Positions 37,585 to 46,566 are shown, counted from the first letter of the stretch. The stretch: 64,000 bases of DNA from Gammaproteobacteria bacterium (GCA_009840305.1 VXNY01000024.1:124001-188000); one strand, 5' to 3'. Notes: generated from the letters alone by a model not told the origin. Numbers and translations are program-made.

Positions 37585-37728
37585 ATGACACTCTTTATCT
37601 TCACAGGCGACATGCTCGTAATGCTATTCATGGTGGTAGTAATCGTTTGGGTTTTTTGGAAATCTTCCGACGACACAATCAAAGAAAGTGCGGAGATTCC
37701 GCTAAAAGACGAAGTACGCGAGGACTAG
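37585..37728 (+). CDS. ccoQ: Cytochrome cbb3 oxidase subunit CcoQ
   Basis: This 47-residue gene is too short for many gene finders but fits CcoQ, the small single-helix subunit that stabilises the cbb3 oxidase. The protein starts MTLFIFTGDMLVMLFMVV, continues with a helix at about residues 8-25, and has a charged C-terminal tail (SSDDTIKESAEIPLKD). It lies between ccoO (2-base gap after the TGA) and ccoP (1-base gap before its ATG), exactly where ccoQ occurs. The assignment rests on position, size and topology. Confidence 0.88.
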   Translation: MTLFIFTGDMLVMLFMVVVIVWVFWKSSDDTIKESAEIPLKDEVRED

Positions 37729-37729
37729 T

Positions 37730-38626
37730 ATGCCGTTTGAATTTTGGTCCTGGTGGGTCGCGATCCTTACTCTGACCAGCCTATTTGGACTTGGGTGGGT
37801 TACTTACAGCGCATATTTTTCACCAGATCGGCGCGCGAAAGCCGATGAAGAAGGGGCACAATCTGACACCGTATGGGATCAAAATCTTAGAGAGGGTGGT
37901 CGTCCAGCACCGATATGGTGGTTTTGGCTGTTGTTGAGTTTGTTGGTCGCGTCGGTCGTCTATCTTATGCTCTATCCCGGTCTTGGGGTTTTCCAAGGAG
38001 CCTTAAATTGGTCCTCAGACCATAGACTAGCCAATCGACTGATGGCGTATGAAATGACCTTCGGTCCAAAGCGCGAAGCGGTACTTGTGAAGAACTATAG
38101 CGAACTTCAAGCCGATGAAGATCTAATGAAAATCGCGGAGCGACTATTCGGTGAGCACTGTGCAGCTTGTCATGGTCTCGATGCCCGTGGCCAAGCAAAT
38201 CGGTTTCCCAATTTGACTGACTCGGAGTGGATCTGGGGTGGTACTATCGGCGACATTGACAAGACGATTCGGGAGGGTAGAACCGCAAATATGGCGGGTT
38301 GGGCGGACTCGTTTAGCGACGACGAATTGAACCTCATGACTGACTTAGTGCTAGAAATGAGCCGAGGCGAGTCCGTAGAAGAACTCCCAATCAAGCCTTT
38401 GTACGATGCAAGTTGTGCTGCCTGTCATGAGGCAGACGGTACAGGTAATCCCCTACTGGGCGGGCCTGACCTGACCAACGATATTCATCTGTACGGAAGC
38501 GATCGCGCATCGATCAAGTACACCATCGCGCAAGGACGAAACGGTGAAATGCCCGCATTCAAGACACTCCTGGACAACACCGAGATAAAACTCTTGGTAG
38601 CTTGGATCACGAAGAACCGCAAGTAG
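37730..38626 (+). CDS. ccoP: Cytochrome cbb3 oxidase subunit III (di-heme c)
   Basis: CcoP is the di-heme cytochrome c subunit that delivers electrons to CcoN. The 298-residue protein has two N-terminal membrane segments (about 5-27 and 62-82) and two heme c sites, CAACH in HCAACHGLDARG near residue 145 and CAACH in SCAACHEADGTG near 229. Met ligands are probable in TANMAGW and NGEMPAF. It is the last gene of ccoNOQP. The next gene is convergent, and a small hairpin at 38662-38677 may end the transcript. Confidence 0.95.
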   Translation: MPFEFWSWWVAILTLTSLFGLGWVTYSAYFSPDRRAKADEEGAQSDTVWDQNLREGGRPAPIWWFWLLLSLLVASVVYLMLYPGLGVFQGALNWSSDHRLANRLMAYEMTFGPKREAVLVKNYSELQADEDLMKIAERLFGEHCAACHGLDARGQANRFPNLTDSEWIWGGTIGDIDKTIREGRTANMAGWADSFSDDELNLMTDLVLEMSRGESVEELPIKPLYDASCAACHEADGTGNPLLGGPDLTNDIHLYGSDRASIKYTIAQGRNGEMPAFKTLLDNTEIKLLVAWITKNRK

Positions 38627-38661
38627 TTCCTACGTCCCAGCTTGACTCTTAAATACCGTGT

Positions 38662-38677
38662 GTTCTTGCTCAAGAAC
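38662..38677. terminator. Weak candidate bidirectional terminator
   Basis: GTTCTT and AAGAAC pair around GCTC between the convergent ccoP and TonB-receptor genes. The stem is only 6 bp and lacks a strong T-run, so this is a low-confidence call, supported mainly by its position. Confidence 0.3.
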
Positions 38678-38692
38678 CAGAAATTTAGCAGT

Positions 38693-41600
38693 CTATCGAC
38701 AAGCAGCAGAGTGCGATGGACCCATCAATTGCACGCGAGTGTAGTAGATGCGTCCTCGAGGATCGTGTAGGTAATAGTCATAAGCACCATCCACAATTAC
38801 TAGTGGCGGTTCGCGATTCAATAGGTTCTTGGCACCGATCATAAACCGCGTCGGTAGCCTACCGCCAAACCACTTCTTGGTGCACCAGCGATATTGCACA
38901 TCCACTGTTGACATTTGTTCGATATCGCTTGCATAGCCTAGGTAAGCACCCAAAAACGCATTTTGCGGCGACTCGTCGCGATAACTTCCAATGGTGCTGA
39001 TACTGAGCGTTGCGGCAGAATTTTCTAAAGTCCAATTCAAGGTAAATTGTGTACGTAATTTCGGCATGGGTCGGGCGATCGCATTGATCGCGTTTCGCCG
39101 ACCTAATCCATCGATAACTACACCGGAGTCAAGAGTCAATTCGTAAGTTAGGAAGCGGCTTATCGAAGCGGTAGCTTTGAAATCTCCAACGTTTCCAACT
39201 TGAAATGAGTATCCAACGGTCGCATCCGCACCACTTGTAATCAACCGGTTCGCGTTTAAGTAACTCGGTTCAGTTCGTACGAGATAGCCGTCTTCGCGCC
39301 TGATCACTTTTTCTGGTATTCCACGGCCGATACTGAAGACAGTTTCTACACCATCGTTGTCATGATCCCACACACCGCAAAGCGGTCCTGCTTCTCTATT
39401 CCCGTTAACACCATTCGGACATCTGAGCGAGTTATCCAAGTCTATCAATGCTTGGTGTCCCTCTCTTATTACTAACTCGTTATAGTCGTAGTGGTACCAG
39501 TCTAGGCTAAGCTCAAAACCTTCTACGCTTCGGGGGGTTAAAGTGAAACCAACGCTGACGAATTCGGCAGTCTCTGGATCAAGATTTGGGTTTCCGCGGG
39601 CTTGAGATGCTCTATAAGCAAGCGATACTGCATTCGAAAACGGATCACTCGAATTTCGAAAAATCGTTCGGCTACCTCCCGTTTGAAGTAGTGAGCCAAC
39701 TCTGAAGGAAGTACCCAAACTCATGCGAATCGAGAGATTTTCATTGAACTTTGCGATCGCGGATATCTTTGGATCGAAAGAAACGGCGTCAGGTTCTTGA
39801 ATCTGTTCTCTGCGTAACGCAGCATAAAGTTCTAAACGACGACTAAGGGGCAGGTGAAGTTCAGTGAACAGCGACGAGCTTTGAGTTGAATTTGTCCAGT
39901 CGCTATCACCACTTAAAAAGGCGAATCCAAAAGTGTTCGAAATGTCATCGTAATCTGCTTTCGCAGAGTTTCTTCGAACTTGTCCGCCCACTGCAAAACC
40001 AACGGGAAATCCTCTGAATTCAGCGATGTCAGTATGCGCGATGAATTCTGCTACTTGTTGCCTAACTGAGCGGCTAGATTGATAAGTCCCGTGCAACCAT
40101 TGCAGCAGGTCCGGGGGATTTTGATACAGTCGTGCAGCTTCTGCAACGGTTAAGTTTGGATTAGGTCTCCACTCCTCTTGCGACTGAACCCAACGTTCTC
40201 CAGTAACCGGATCGTAAACGCTCGTTTGAAAACTGTTGTAGTAAAAACAACCACCAGATCCATAGTTTCCGGAACCGGGCATTTCCGTGGCAGGATCGCA
40301 ATCTGGACCACCGTATCCTTCGAACGCTAAGTTCATTCGTTCCGTTATCGAATCTGTTGGAAGGTGAGTCACAATCGTTCGTTTGGAGGTAGAAACACTT
40401 ACATCAATGTCCCAAGGTCGATTAAACACCGTCCAATGTGTCCGAAGACCTACATGTAAGTCTAGTCCCCTTCGTACATATAGGTCGTGAGTGTTCACAG
40501 GTCGATTCTCAAACGCAGACTCTGAGGTACCCCCCACGACACGTTGTAGTGCCTGATAGGGAACAGGTTCAAAACCCCGACGTGCGGCGTCGAGCTGAAG
40601 TCCTGGGTTGTGTTCGGGGACGATCACATATCGAACATCTGGATAGTATGAATTCCATCCCGAAGACTCAGATCTAAATTGCGCCAGAGACCCGTAAAGT
40701 ACTCGCTCGGAACCTAGTTCACGTTCTCCTGTCATACGAATTTGATACTGTGTTTCAGCTCTGACCATAGAGAAGAAACTGGAATAGTCGTAAACGCAAA
40801 TATGAGGAAAATTTGGATGTAATCCCAATGTACCCATATACCGATCATCTGCTGCTGCCCGCTCGCACTCCAAGTCGGGAAGACTCCCCTGAAACATTGA
40901 GCTGTCGGGACCGCCGTTAGGCCACCAGAAATTTGATACTACGCGCATAGGTCCGTCATCGTCAACCACCGGGATATAACGTCCTGGTTGACCAAAACTC
41001 GAAAGCCCAGATCTACCGAACCGATCAAAACGTTCTGTGTAGGTAAGTGCACTGCGTTCTAAGAAGCTTGCGGAAATCGTGAAGCGATTTTGCTCGTCGC
41101 CAGTACCATAGAGCACTTCAAAGTTTAGGTCGCTTTGAGTACGAGACTCGTGGTCCAAGGAAGCATAGAACTGTATATCCACTCCTTGGAAGTCATCTTT
41201 GGAGATTAAGTTCACCACTCCTGCAACCGCATCGGACCCGTAAATCGCGGAAGTACCTTCCTTGAGAATTTCCACTCGCGCCAACGCGATGTTAGGAACC
41301 AGTGTCTGAATGTCGGCGTATGTTCCCCCGTTTTGATTGAACTGTGAAGGGATTACCCGCTTACCATTCAATAGAACTAAAGTTGCACCATTTCCTAAGT
41401 TTCTGACATTTATACTAGCACTTCCATAAGAGCTATTGTCTCCCACCCAATTGGTCGATGAGAGTCCCAATGAACTCACGTTGAAACTGAGATTGCGAAT
41501 AATGTCTTTGAAGTCTGAAGGGGCTGTTGTTGTTAGGTCCTCCGACGTAATTGAGGTGATTGGTACCGCGGCAGGATGGATGCCAGTAGGAATGACAGTA

Positions 41601-41746
41601 CCAGTAACGACCACTTCTTCGATAGTGTCTGAATCCATCGAAGTTTTATCTTCCGCGAAGTCCTGACCGCTTTCGTCGAAGTCAGCACGAGCAGATGCGC
41701 TAAACGCAAGCAAAAACAAAAAAAATTTTAAAGTGCGAATTGCCAT
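38693..41746 (-). CDS. TonB-dependent outer-membrane receptor
   Basis: This is a full-length TonB-dependent receptor of about 1017 residues. The signal peptide is MAIRTLKFFLFLLAFSASARA; the ATG at 41746 is chosen over one 9 codons earlier (41773) because it starts this signal. A TonB-box-like segment (DTIEEVVVTGTVIP) follows, then a plug domain with DFKDIIRNLSFNVSS, VLLNGKRVI and GTSAIYGSDAVAGVVNLIS. The rest is a large barrel with many aromatic and acidic loops. The last residues are HSAACR rather than a terminal aromatic, unlike most outer-membrane barrels. The plug signature resembles receptors of the large-substrate, carbohydrate or peptide-uptake type common in marine and freshwater gammaproteobacteria; the ligand is not predictable. 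Confidence 0.93.
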   Translation of the reverse strand: MAIRTLKFFLFLLAFSASARADFDESGQDFAEDKTSMDSDTIEEVVVTGTVIPTGIHPAAVPITSITSEDLTTTAPSDFKDIIRNLSFNVSSLGLSSTNWVGDNSSYGSASINVRNLGNGATLVLLNGKRVIPSQFNQNGGTYADIQTLVPNIALARVEILKEGTSAIYGSDAVAGVVNLISKDDFQGVDIQFYASLDHESRTQSDLNFEVLYGTGDEQNRFTISASFLERSALTYTERFDRFGRSGLSSFGQPGRYIPVVDDDGPMRVVSNFWWPNGGPDSSMFQGSLPDLECERAAADDRYMGTLGLHPNFPHICVYDYSSFFSMVRAETQYQIRMTGERELGSERVLYGSLAQFRSESSGWNSYYPDVRYVIVPEHNPGLQLDAARRGFEPVPYQALQRVVGGTSESAFENRPVNTHDLYVRRGLDLHVGLRTHWTVFNRPWDIDVSVSTSKRTIVTHLPTDSITERMNLAFEGYGGPDCDPATEMPGSGNYGSGGCFYYNSFQTSVYDPVTGERWVQSQEEWRPNPNLTVAEAARLYQNPPDLLQWLHGTYQSSRSVRQQVAEFIAHTDIAEFRGFPVGFAVGGQVRRNSAKADYDDISNTFGFAFLSGDSDWTNSTQSSSLFTELHLPLSRRLELYAALRREQIQEPDAVSFDPKISAIAKFNENLSIRMSLGTSFRVGSLLQTGGSRTIFRNSSDPFSNAVSLAYRASQARGNPNLDPETAEFVSVGFTLTPRSVEGFELSLDWYHYDYNELVIREGHQALIDLDNSLRCPNGVNGNREAGPLCGVWDHDNDGVETVFSIGRGIPEKVIRREDGYLVRTEPSYLNANRLITSGADATVGYSFQVGNVGDFKATASISRFLTYELTLDSGVVIDGLGRRNAINAIARPMPKLRTQFTLNWTLENSAATLSISTIGSYRDESPQNAFLGAYLGYASDIEQMSTVDVQYRWCTKKWFGGRLPTRFMIGAKNLLNREPPLVIVDGAYDYYLHDPRGRIYYTRVQLMGPSHSAACR

Positions 41747-41857
41747 AGGTTTTGCTACAAGCATTATCCACATACCCCAAATATCGAAACTACACCAAAA
41801 CAGCGTCGTGTATTGTCTTCTTTCGGCGTAATCAGCGGAAGAAGAACTTTCGCTAAA

Positions 41858-42373
41858 CTATTCGTGGTAGCACCAATGCCAAGGTTCGTAGATGACTCCG
41901 TAAGGATTGTCCCGAGGATAAGACAACTCGAACCCGTGTTGTTGTGCGTTCTTGGTTAACCAAGTAAATGCTTTAGACTCTTCAAATTCTTCCTCAACAT
42001 TTTCAAATCCAGGGGTAGTAAGGTCTAAGGCACGACCACTCTGATGTTCGCTAAAGCCGGGAGCCGCAATCCTTTGAAGAATTTCTTCAATTCGGTCTCC
42101 CTTATCCAGTGACCTTTGAATAACTTCAGCCTGATACTCCGCCGATCGGTAGGCTGAAACTACTTGCAATGTAATTCCATCGGATTTTGCATGATCACGC
42201 ATTGCCAACCACGCAGACGCAGCCCGTTGTTCAAGCCGTTGAGGACGTCCATAGACATCGGCACCGATTGAAACCAAATCAGTTGGCGCGCTAAAACAAG
42301 CAAGCTTAGTCGTTTTGCGATAGGTCGTGGGTATCCCGAGATTTGCATGAAGCTCTCGCAGAGTATGATCCAT
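41858..42373 (-). CDS. M15 family D-alanyl-D-alanine carboxypeptidase (VanY-like)
   Basis: The 171-residue product has the VanY/M15B signature: SAYRSAEYQAEVIQ near residue 90, SEHQSGRALDLTTPG with the zinc His and Asp near 125-135, and EPWHWCYHE near the C-terminus with the last zinc His. It would trim the terminal D-Ala of peptidoglycan stem peptides. It has no signal peptide, which is odd for a cell-wall enzyme, so it may act on cytoplasmic precursors or be exported otherwise. The ATG at 42373 overlaps the glycosyltransferase stop (TAATG). A longer in-frame form from 42448 lies inside the glycosyltransferase gene and has no domain support. Confidence 0.83.
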   Translation of the reverse strand: MDHTLRELHANLGIPTTYRKTTKLACFSAPTDLVSIGADVYGRPQRLEQRAASAWLAMRDHAKSDGITLQVVSAYRSAEYQAEVIQRSLDKGDRIEEILQRIAAPGFSEHQSGRALDLTTPGFENVEEEFEESKAFTWLTKNAQQHGFELSYPRDNPYGVIYEPWHWCYHE

Positions 42374-43389
42374 TACATGTCCTCCGTAATCTGCGAGTCC
42401 GCTACTCGTTGATGAACAGAGAGAAATCGATCTGCTACCGCGTCCCAAGAAAACCGTAGTGCTTCCTGTCGCACGCGGTCTCGATCAAGCGTTAGGCACT
42501 GCCGCACGGCATAGCCTAATTCGTCGTTGAGAAATCCACTAACACCTTCTCGAATGACATCAATCGGTCCAGTAACTGGATAAGCAGCGACCGGCGTACC
42601 ACAAGCCATGGCTTCACAAGAAGTCAGACCGAAAGTGTCAGTTTTTGAAGTGAACACTAAACAATCTGCTTGGGCATATTCATGGACTAATTCGGTACCA
42701 AAACGGTAGCCTCTAAACTCTACATCGGGATATTGACGCACTAGTCTTTCGCGATCTGGACCATCACCAACAACGACCTTTTTCGCAGCGATGTCAAGGT
42801 TCAGGAATGCTTCAATGTTTTTTTCTTTGCTAACACGCCCGACAAACAGTAACTGCGGAAGCTCTCTCTCAATTCGTTTTTGGGGCCGAAACTTCGCGAC
42901 ATCAACTCCGCCACCAACTACATCGAGGTTTTCGAAACCATGTCGTAATAGTTCTTCTCGTTGGCCAGGTGATTGTACGATCGTCGAGATTGCGGGCTTA
43001 TGAAACCACCGGAGGTAACGATATCCCAAAGATTCCGGTACGCCTACCAAAATCTTGGCGTACTCTGGAAATTTCGTGTGCATGGCCGTGGAAAACATTA
43101 GATTTCGTCGTTGACAAGCCCAGCGCGCGGTGATCCCTAGAGTACCCTCAGTAGGAATGTGCACAAAGTCTACATTAGACAAGTCCGTGAGCGCGCTGAG
43201 GTGCCACGGAGTTGTAGCTAGTTTAATCTCGGGATATTTTGGTAAAGGTTTTCGAGGAAACAAGCCTGGATGCACGACCTGCACTTCGATTCCTTTGCGA
43301 GTAAGTGCCTGTCGTAAGGAGTCTAGCGAAACTACGACGCCGTTGGTTTGTGGATACCAAGCGTCTGTAGCGAAAAGAAAGTTCAGCAG
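42373..43389 (-). CDS. Family 4 glycosyltransferase, probably with a CTG start
   Basis: This is a GT4 (GT-B fold) glycosyltransferase of the type often found beside LpxH-like genes, transferring sugars to a lipid or glycan acceptor. The acceptor-binding N-domain begins FLFATDAWYPQTNGVVVSL; the second half has GRVSKEKNIEAF near the domain border and the donor-site motif FGLTSCEAMACGTPVAAY with its conserved Glu. If translation starts at the first obvious start codon (GTG 43284) the N-terminal 35 residues are lost. The coding signal continues upstream to a pair of CTG codons at 43389 and 43386, and there is no ATG, GTG or TTG before the in-frame stop. I therefore propose a CTG start 7 bp after the preceding stop, but a frameshift error upstream is an alternative. 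The product is about 338 residues. Confidence 0.8.
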   Translation of the reverse strand: MLNFLFATDAWYPQTNGVVVSLDSLRQALTRKGIEVQVVHPGLFPRKPLPKYPEIKLATTPWHLSALTDLSNVDFVHIPTEGTLGITARWACQRRNLMFSTAMHTKFPEYAKILVGVPESLGYRYLRWFHKPAISTIVQSPGQREELLRHGFENLDVVGGGVDVAKFRPQKRIERELPQLLFVGRVSKEKNIEAFLNLDIAAKKVVVGDGPDRERLVRQYPDVEFRGYRFGTELVHEYAQADCLVFTSKTDTFGLTSCEAMACGTPVAAYPVTGPIDVIREGVSGFLNDELGYAVRQCLTLDRDRVRQEALRFSWDAVADRFLSVHQRVADSQITEDM

Positions 43390-43396
43390 GTAGCGC

Positions 43397-44287
43397 CTAG
43401 AGTTTTTCTTTAGCTTTACGAGCTCGGCGACGTGGCGATCCGTTGATTAACCTAGCTCGACGTCTTCGAACCCGTCGGGGTTTTGCTGGTGTTTCTTCAA
43501 CAACATCTTTAAATACTGTAATAGTACCGTCGTCGTCTTCTAACAACGCGGTGCAACTTTCGACCCAATCGCCGCAGTTATAGTAATCCACTTCTTCGAT
43601 TCTACGGTATTCAGCATGATGTATGTGTCCACATACAACTCCGTCGTGTTTGTTGATTCGGCACTCACGGGCCACTGCAGCTTCAAAATCACTCACGGAA
43701 TTTACTGCATTCTTGACTTTTTTCTTCGCCCAATCCGACAGGGACCAATATCCAAAGTCGAACCTTTCCCGCCACCAATTCAACCAACGATTTATAACCA
43801 AAAGAATCGAATAACCAATGTCGCCCAGCCGTGCAACCCACTTATGGTGCAAAGTTACTACATCAAACTGATCACCATGTAGTACTAACAAACGGCGACC
43901 GTCAGCAGTCTCGTGAACTACGTCGTCAACTAGTTTGAGATTCCCAATCATAAAAGTGGAATATCGACGTAAGAACTCATCGTGGTTTCCTGTAACATAA
44001 ACCACATCTGTTCCCGCGGCCATTTGGTTGAGTATTTCGACGATCACGTTGGTGTGTGTCTGCGGCCAATAAGAGCTAGACTTGAGTTGCCAACCGTCAA
44101 TGATATCGCCGACGAGGTATAACTGATCGCAACTACGCGACTGGAGGAAGTTCAATAAACGTTCAGCCTGACAACCTTTCGTACCCAAATGAGTGTCCGA
44201 AATAAAGATCGTACGAAAGTGTTCGATGGGACCCGCGACGTATTCCTCGGAGTCGTCGCGGTACGTGTGATTGTCTTGATCAGTCAC
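43397..44287 (-). CDS. LpxH-like calcineurin phosphoesterase with basic tail
   Basis: The 296-residue protein is a metallophosphoesterase of the UDP-2,3-diacylglucosamine pyrophosphatase/LpxH-like group. Motifs are in order: SDTHLGTKG near residue 32, YLVGDIIDGW near 58, VTGNHDEFLRR near 97, LHGDQFDV near 137, and CGHIHHAEYRR near 221. The stand-alone LpxH in lipid A synthesis lacks the long arginine-rich C-terminal tail seen here (PRRVRRRRARLINGSPRRRARKAKEKL in two pieces), which may bind membrane or nucleic acid. It overlaps the neighbourhood of a GT4 gene, a common pairing in envelope-lipid loci. The exact substrate is not established. Confidence 0.85.
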   Translation of the reverse strand: MTDQDNHTYRDDSEEYVAGPIEHFRTIFISDTHLGTKGCQAERLLNFLQSRSCDQLYLVGDIIDGWQLKSSSYWPQTHTNVIVEILNQMAAGTDVVYVTGNHDEFLRRYSTFMIGNLKLVDDVVHETADGRRLLVLHGDQFDVVTLHHKWVARLGDIGYSILLVINRWLNWWRERFDFGYWSLSDWAKKKVKNAVNSVSDFEAAVARECRINKHDGVVCGHIHHAEYRRIEEVDYYNCGDWVESCTALLEDDDGTITVFKDVVEETPAKPRRVRRRRARLINGSPRRRARKAKEKL

Positions 44288-44559
44288 GAGTGTGTTCGAT
44301 TGTGCTGGTAATCCGCCAATTTCATTATACGGTTATCCACTTGCCATCTATACCCCATACTAAACAATGACCCTAACCGTTGGAGAATAGTTCCTCAACA
44401 CTAGCCATAATACCCCTTCAAAGAAGTGAAGCTTGAGGGAGACTGGACCGTAGTGTCTTCAATCCACCCAAAAAATCTTACGCAACCACCGGTTTTTTGC
44501 GAGGTTAATGTACGCGCTCGTGATCCACTACGAATGTTTAACGGCGTACTTGATAAATA

Positions 44560-45057
44560 ATGCCACGATCTCCCGCTAAACAAGTATGGTTGGAATTCCA
44601 CAAGGAAGCTCATCACTTTTCGTGTGCGCATTTCACGATTTTTTCAGCGACAGAAAGAGAAAATCTTCACGGGCACAACTACTTTGTGAGAGCCCGAGCA
44701 CAAACCTCCATCGCGGATACAGGACTATGTTTCGACTATAACGAATTGAAACAGATGATTGAGGATATTTGCGACTCGCTGGATGAGACTACTTTGGTAC
44801 CCGCGCTGTCGCCCTACCTTTCGATTCGACACGAGTCTGACTATGTCTGCGTGGACTTCGCGGATGAAACAATGAAATTCTTACCTCGCGACGTGAAGGA
44901 GTTAGACATCCGCAATGTATCCGTCGAAGAACTCGCAAACTGGTTTATTACAAAACTGACTTCAACGACAAAATTTCAATCGTTATCGATCGTTCGTTTT
45001 GAACTATCAGTGTCGTCCGGACCGAGCGAGTCTGCAACTGCTACGTGGACACCGTGA
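44560..45057 (+). CDS. COG0720 pterin enzyme (6-pyruvoyl/6-carboxy-tetrahydropterin synthase family)
   Basis: The 165-residue protein belongs to the PTPS/QueD superfamily, with zinc His ligands in AHHFSCAHF and LHGHNYFV. In QueD the catalytic Cys lies four residues before the first His of HGH (CxxxHGH). Here the same stretch reads ATERENLHGHNY, with no Cys but Glu residues nearby. Family members of the PTPS-III type have Glu in place of Cys and make 6-hydroxymethyl-dihydropterin for folate, so that activity is a better guess than QueD. The gene overlaps the SDR start by GTGA, implying a common transcript with a pterin reductase-type partner. The family is confident; the exact reaction is not. 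Confidence 0.85.
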   Translation: MPRSPAKQVWLEFHKEAHHFSCAHFTIFSATERENLHGHNYFVRARAQTSIADTGLCFDYNELKQMIEDICDSLDETTLVPALSPYLSIRHESDYVCVDFADETMKFLPRDVKELDIRNVSVEELANWFITKLTSTTKFQSLSIVRFELSVSSGPSESATATWTP

Positions 45058-45755
45058 AGCTTGCCATAATAACAGGTGCGAGCTCTGGAATTGGTTTAGC
45101 GACCGCCCAACTGTTTGTCGAACATCAGTATGAAGTAATTAACCTCTCTCGTCGTCGTTGTCCGGATTCGCGAGTCACGAGTGTAAAGATAGATCTCTCC
45201 TCGGCGATACTCGCAACAAAATTAAAACGAACATTGATGGCTCAATTAGATCTCAACGCGCCCACGGAAATCCATCTGATACACAATGCCGCGAAACTGC
45301 ACAGTGACTCTGCAGTTAATACGGATGATGGTACCTTGCATGAAGTTATGCAGGTAAACGTCCTTGCCCCTAACACACTTAATCGACTTCTCATTCCTCA
45401 CATGGCTGCGGGATCGAGCATTGTGCTAGTTGGATCCACGCTGGCAGAAAAAGCAGTGGCAAATGTTTTTTCGTACGTAGCTTCAAAACATGCTCTGGTC
45501 GGTATGATGCGCGCGTTGTGCCAAGATCTCGCTGGTTCCGAAGTCCACGTGAGTTGCATCTGTCCGGGATTCACGGATACAGAAATGCTACGCTCCCGCA
45601 TTCCTGAGGAGCATCTGAATGATGTTGCACAGTTATCCACGTTTCACCGCATTATTCAACCAGAGGAGATAGCTCAAACCATTTTCTGGGCTACACAAAA
45701 TCCAGTCATAAACGGTAGTGTGATCCATGCAAATTTAGGACAAAAGGAAAGTTAA
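45054..45755 (+). CDS. Short-chain dehydrogenase/reductase
   Basis: This is a classical SDR of about 233 residues. The cofactor site TGASSGIG is near residue 7-14, and the family's NAA segment (HNAAKLHSD) is near 82. The catalytic Ser is in VGSTLAEK, and Tyr/Lys in YVASKHALVG (YxxxK). A C-terminal CPGFTDTEM segment is typical. The start GTG at 45054 overlaps the preceding TGA (GTGA); a GTG three codons earlier is possible. The partner is a pterin enzyme, so a pterin reductase role is possible, but nothing in the active site proves it. Confidence 0.87.
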   Translation: MKLAIITGASSGIGLATAQLFVEHQYEVINLSRRRCPDSRVTSVKIDLSSAILATKLKRTLMAQLDLNAPTEIHLIHNAAKLHSDSAVNTDDGTLHEVMQVNVLAPNTLNRLLIPHMAAGSSIVLVGSTLAEKAVANVFSYVASKHALVGMMRALCQDLAGSEVHVSCICPGFTDTEMLRSRIPEEHLNDVAQLSTFHRIIQPEEIAQTIFWATQNPVINGSVIHANLGQKES

Positions 45756-45759
45756 CTTA

Positions 45760-46566
45760 ATGCGCCAAGAAGAGATATATCAAGTACGACGACAACGCGT
45801 CTTTCTTGTTCTTTCGGGAATCTTCTTAGGCTCGCTTGCGATGCTCAACATCGTCGGCATTACCCGATTTTTAGACCTCTCGTTTTCTGTTTTCGGTCTA
45901 AATATCCCCGTAACACTCGCCGTTGGCGTTCTGCCTTATCCAGTAACGTTTTTGTGCACCGATTTGATTAGCGAGTTATACGGTCGAAAACGAGCTGCTG
46001 ACATGGTTTGGGTTGGTTTTTTGGTGAATGTCTGGGTGGTGTTTATCTTGTGGCTCGGCGGAGCTTTGCCCGGATCAAGCTCTGAAGTCGCTATCGACGC
46101 GGCTGGACGTAGACCACTGTTCTTTGAAATTCAGGAATATGCCTTTCTGATCGTTGGTGGCTCCATGGTCGCCTACTTGTGCGCTCAATTCTGCGATGTC
46201 CAACTATTTCACTTTTGGAAACGACTCACAAAGGGGAGGCATCTCTGGTTACGGAATAATGGTTCCACCCTAGTTAGTCAACTCATCGATACCGTTGCTG
46301 TCGTGCTGATCGCACACTTTTTCTCGCAAAACGGATTACCGTTAGATCCAGACAAAGGGATGTGGGCACAGCTAATTGTGATTATCGCATCAGGCTATGT
46401 ATTCAAACTCTTGGTGGCATTAGTAGACACGGGTCCCGCGTACTTAGCCGTGAAGTTACTACGCCCTTATTTGGGTCTCAAACAATTCGAAGAAGTCTAT
46501 TCGAAGGAATTTAGTGATTCTTCCGATGCGACAGTGCGACCCGACGAGCAACAAACGAGTAGTTGA
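45760..46566 (+). CDS. Queuosine-precursor transporter (YhhQ-type)
   Basis: The 268-residue protein has six membrane segments and matches the YhhQ/queuosine precursor transporter family: ATG at 45760, LVLSGIFLGSLAMLNIVG near residue 16, YPVTFLCTDLISELYGRKRA near 66, and the later SQLIDTVAVVLIAHF segment near 168. It would bring in preQ0 or preQ1 for queuosine tRNA modification. It lies 4 bp after the SDR stop, the third gene of the pterin-related unit. If the upstream COG0720 protein is not QueD, the transporter may serve queuosine salvage independently. Confidence 0.9.
   Translation: MRQEEIYQVRRQRVFLVLSGIFLGSLAMLNIVGITRFLDLSFSVFGLNIPVTLAVGVLPYPVTFLCTDLISELYGRKRAADMVWVGFLVNVWVVFILWLGGALPGSSSEVAIDAAGRRPLFFEIQEYAFLIVGGSMVAYLCAQFCDVQLFHFWKRLTKGRHLWLRNNGSTLVSQLIDTVAVVLIAHFFSQNGLPLDPDKGMWAQLIVIIASGYVFKLLVALVDTGPAYLAVKLLRPYLGLKQFEEVYSKEFSDSSDATVRPDEQQTSS

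Noticed and set aside
42374-42448. N-terminal extension of the VanY-like gene from 42448
   Set aside because: It lies inside the glycosyltransferase gene and has no domain; the TAATG overlap start at 42373 is better.
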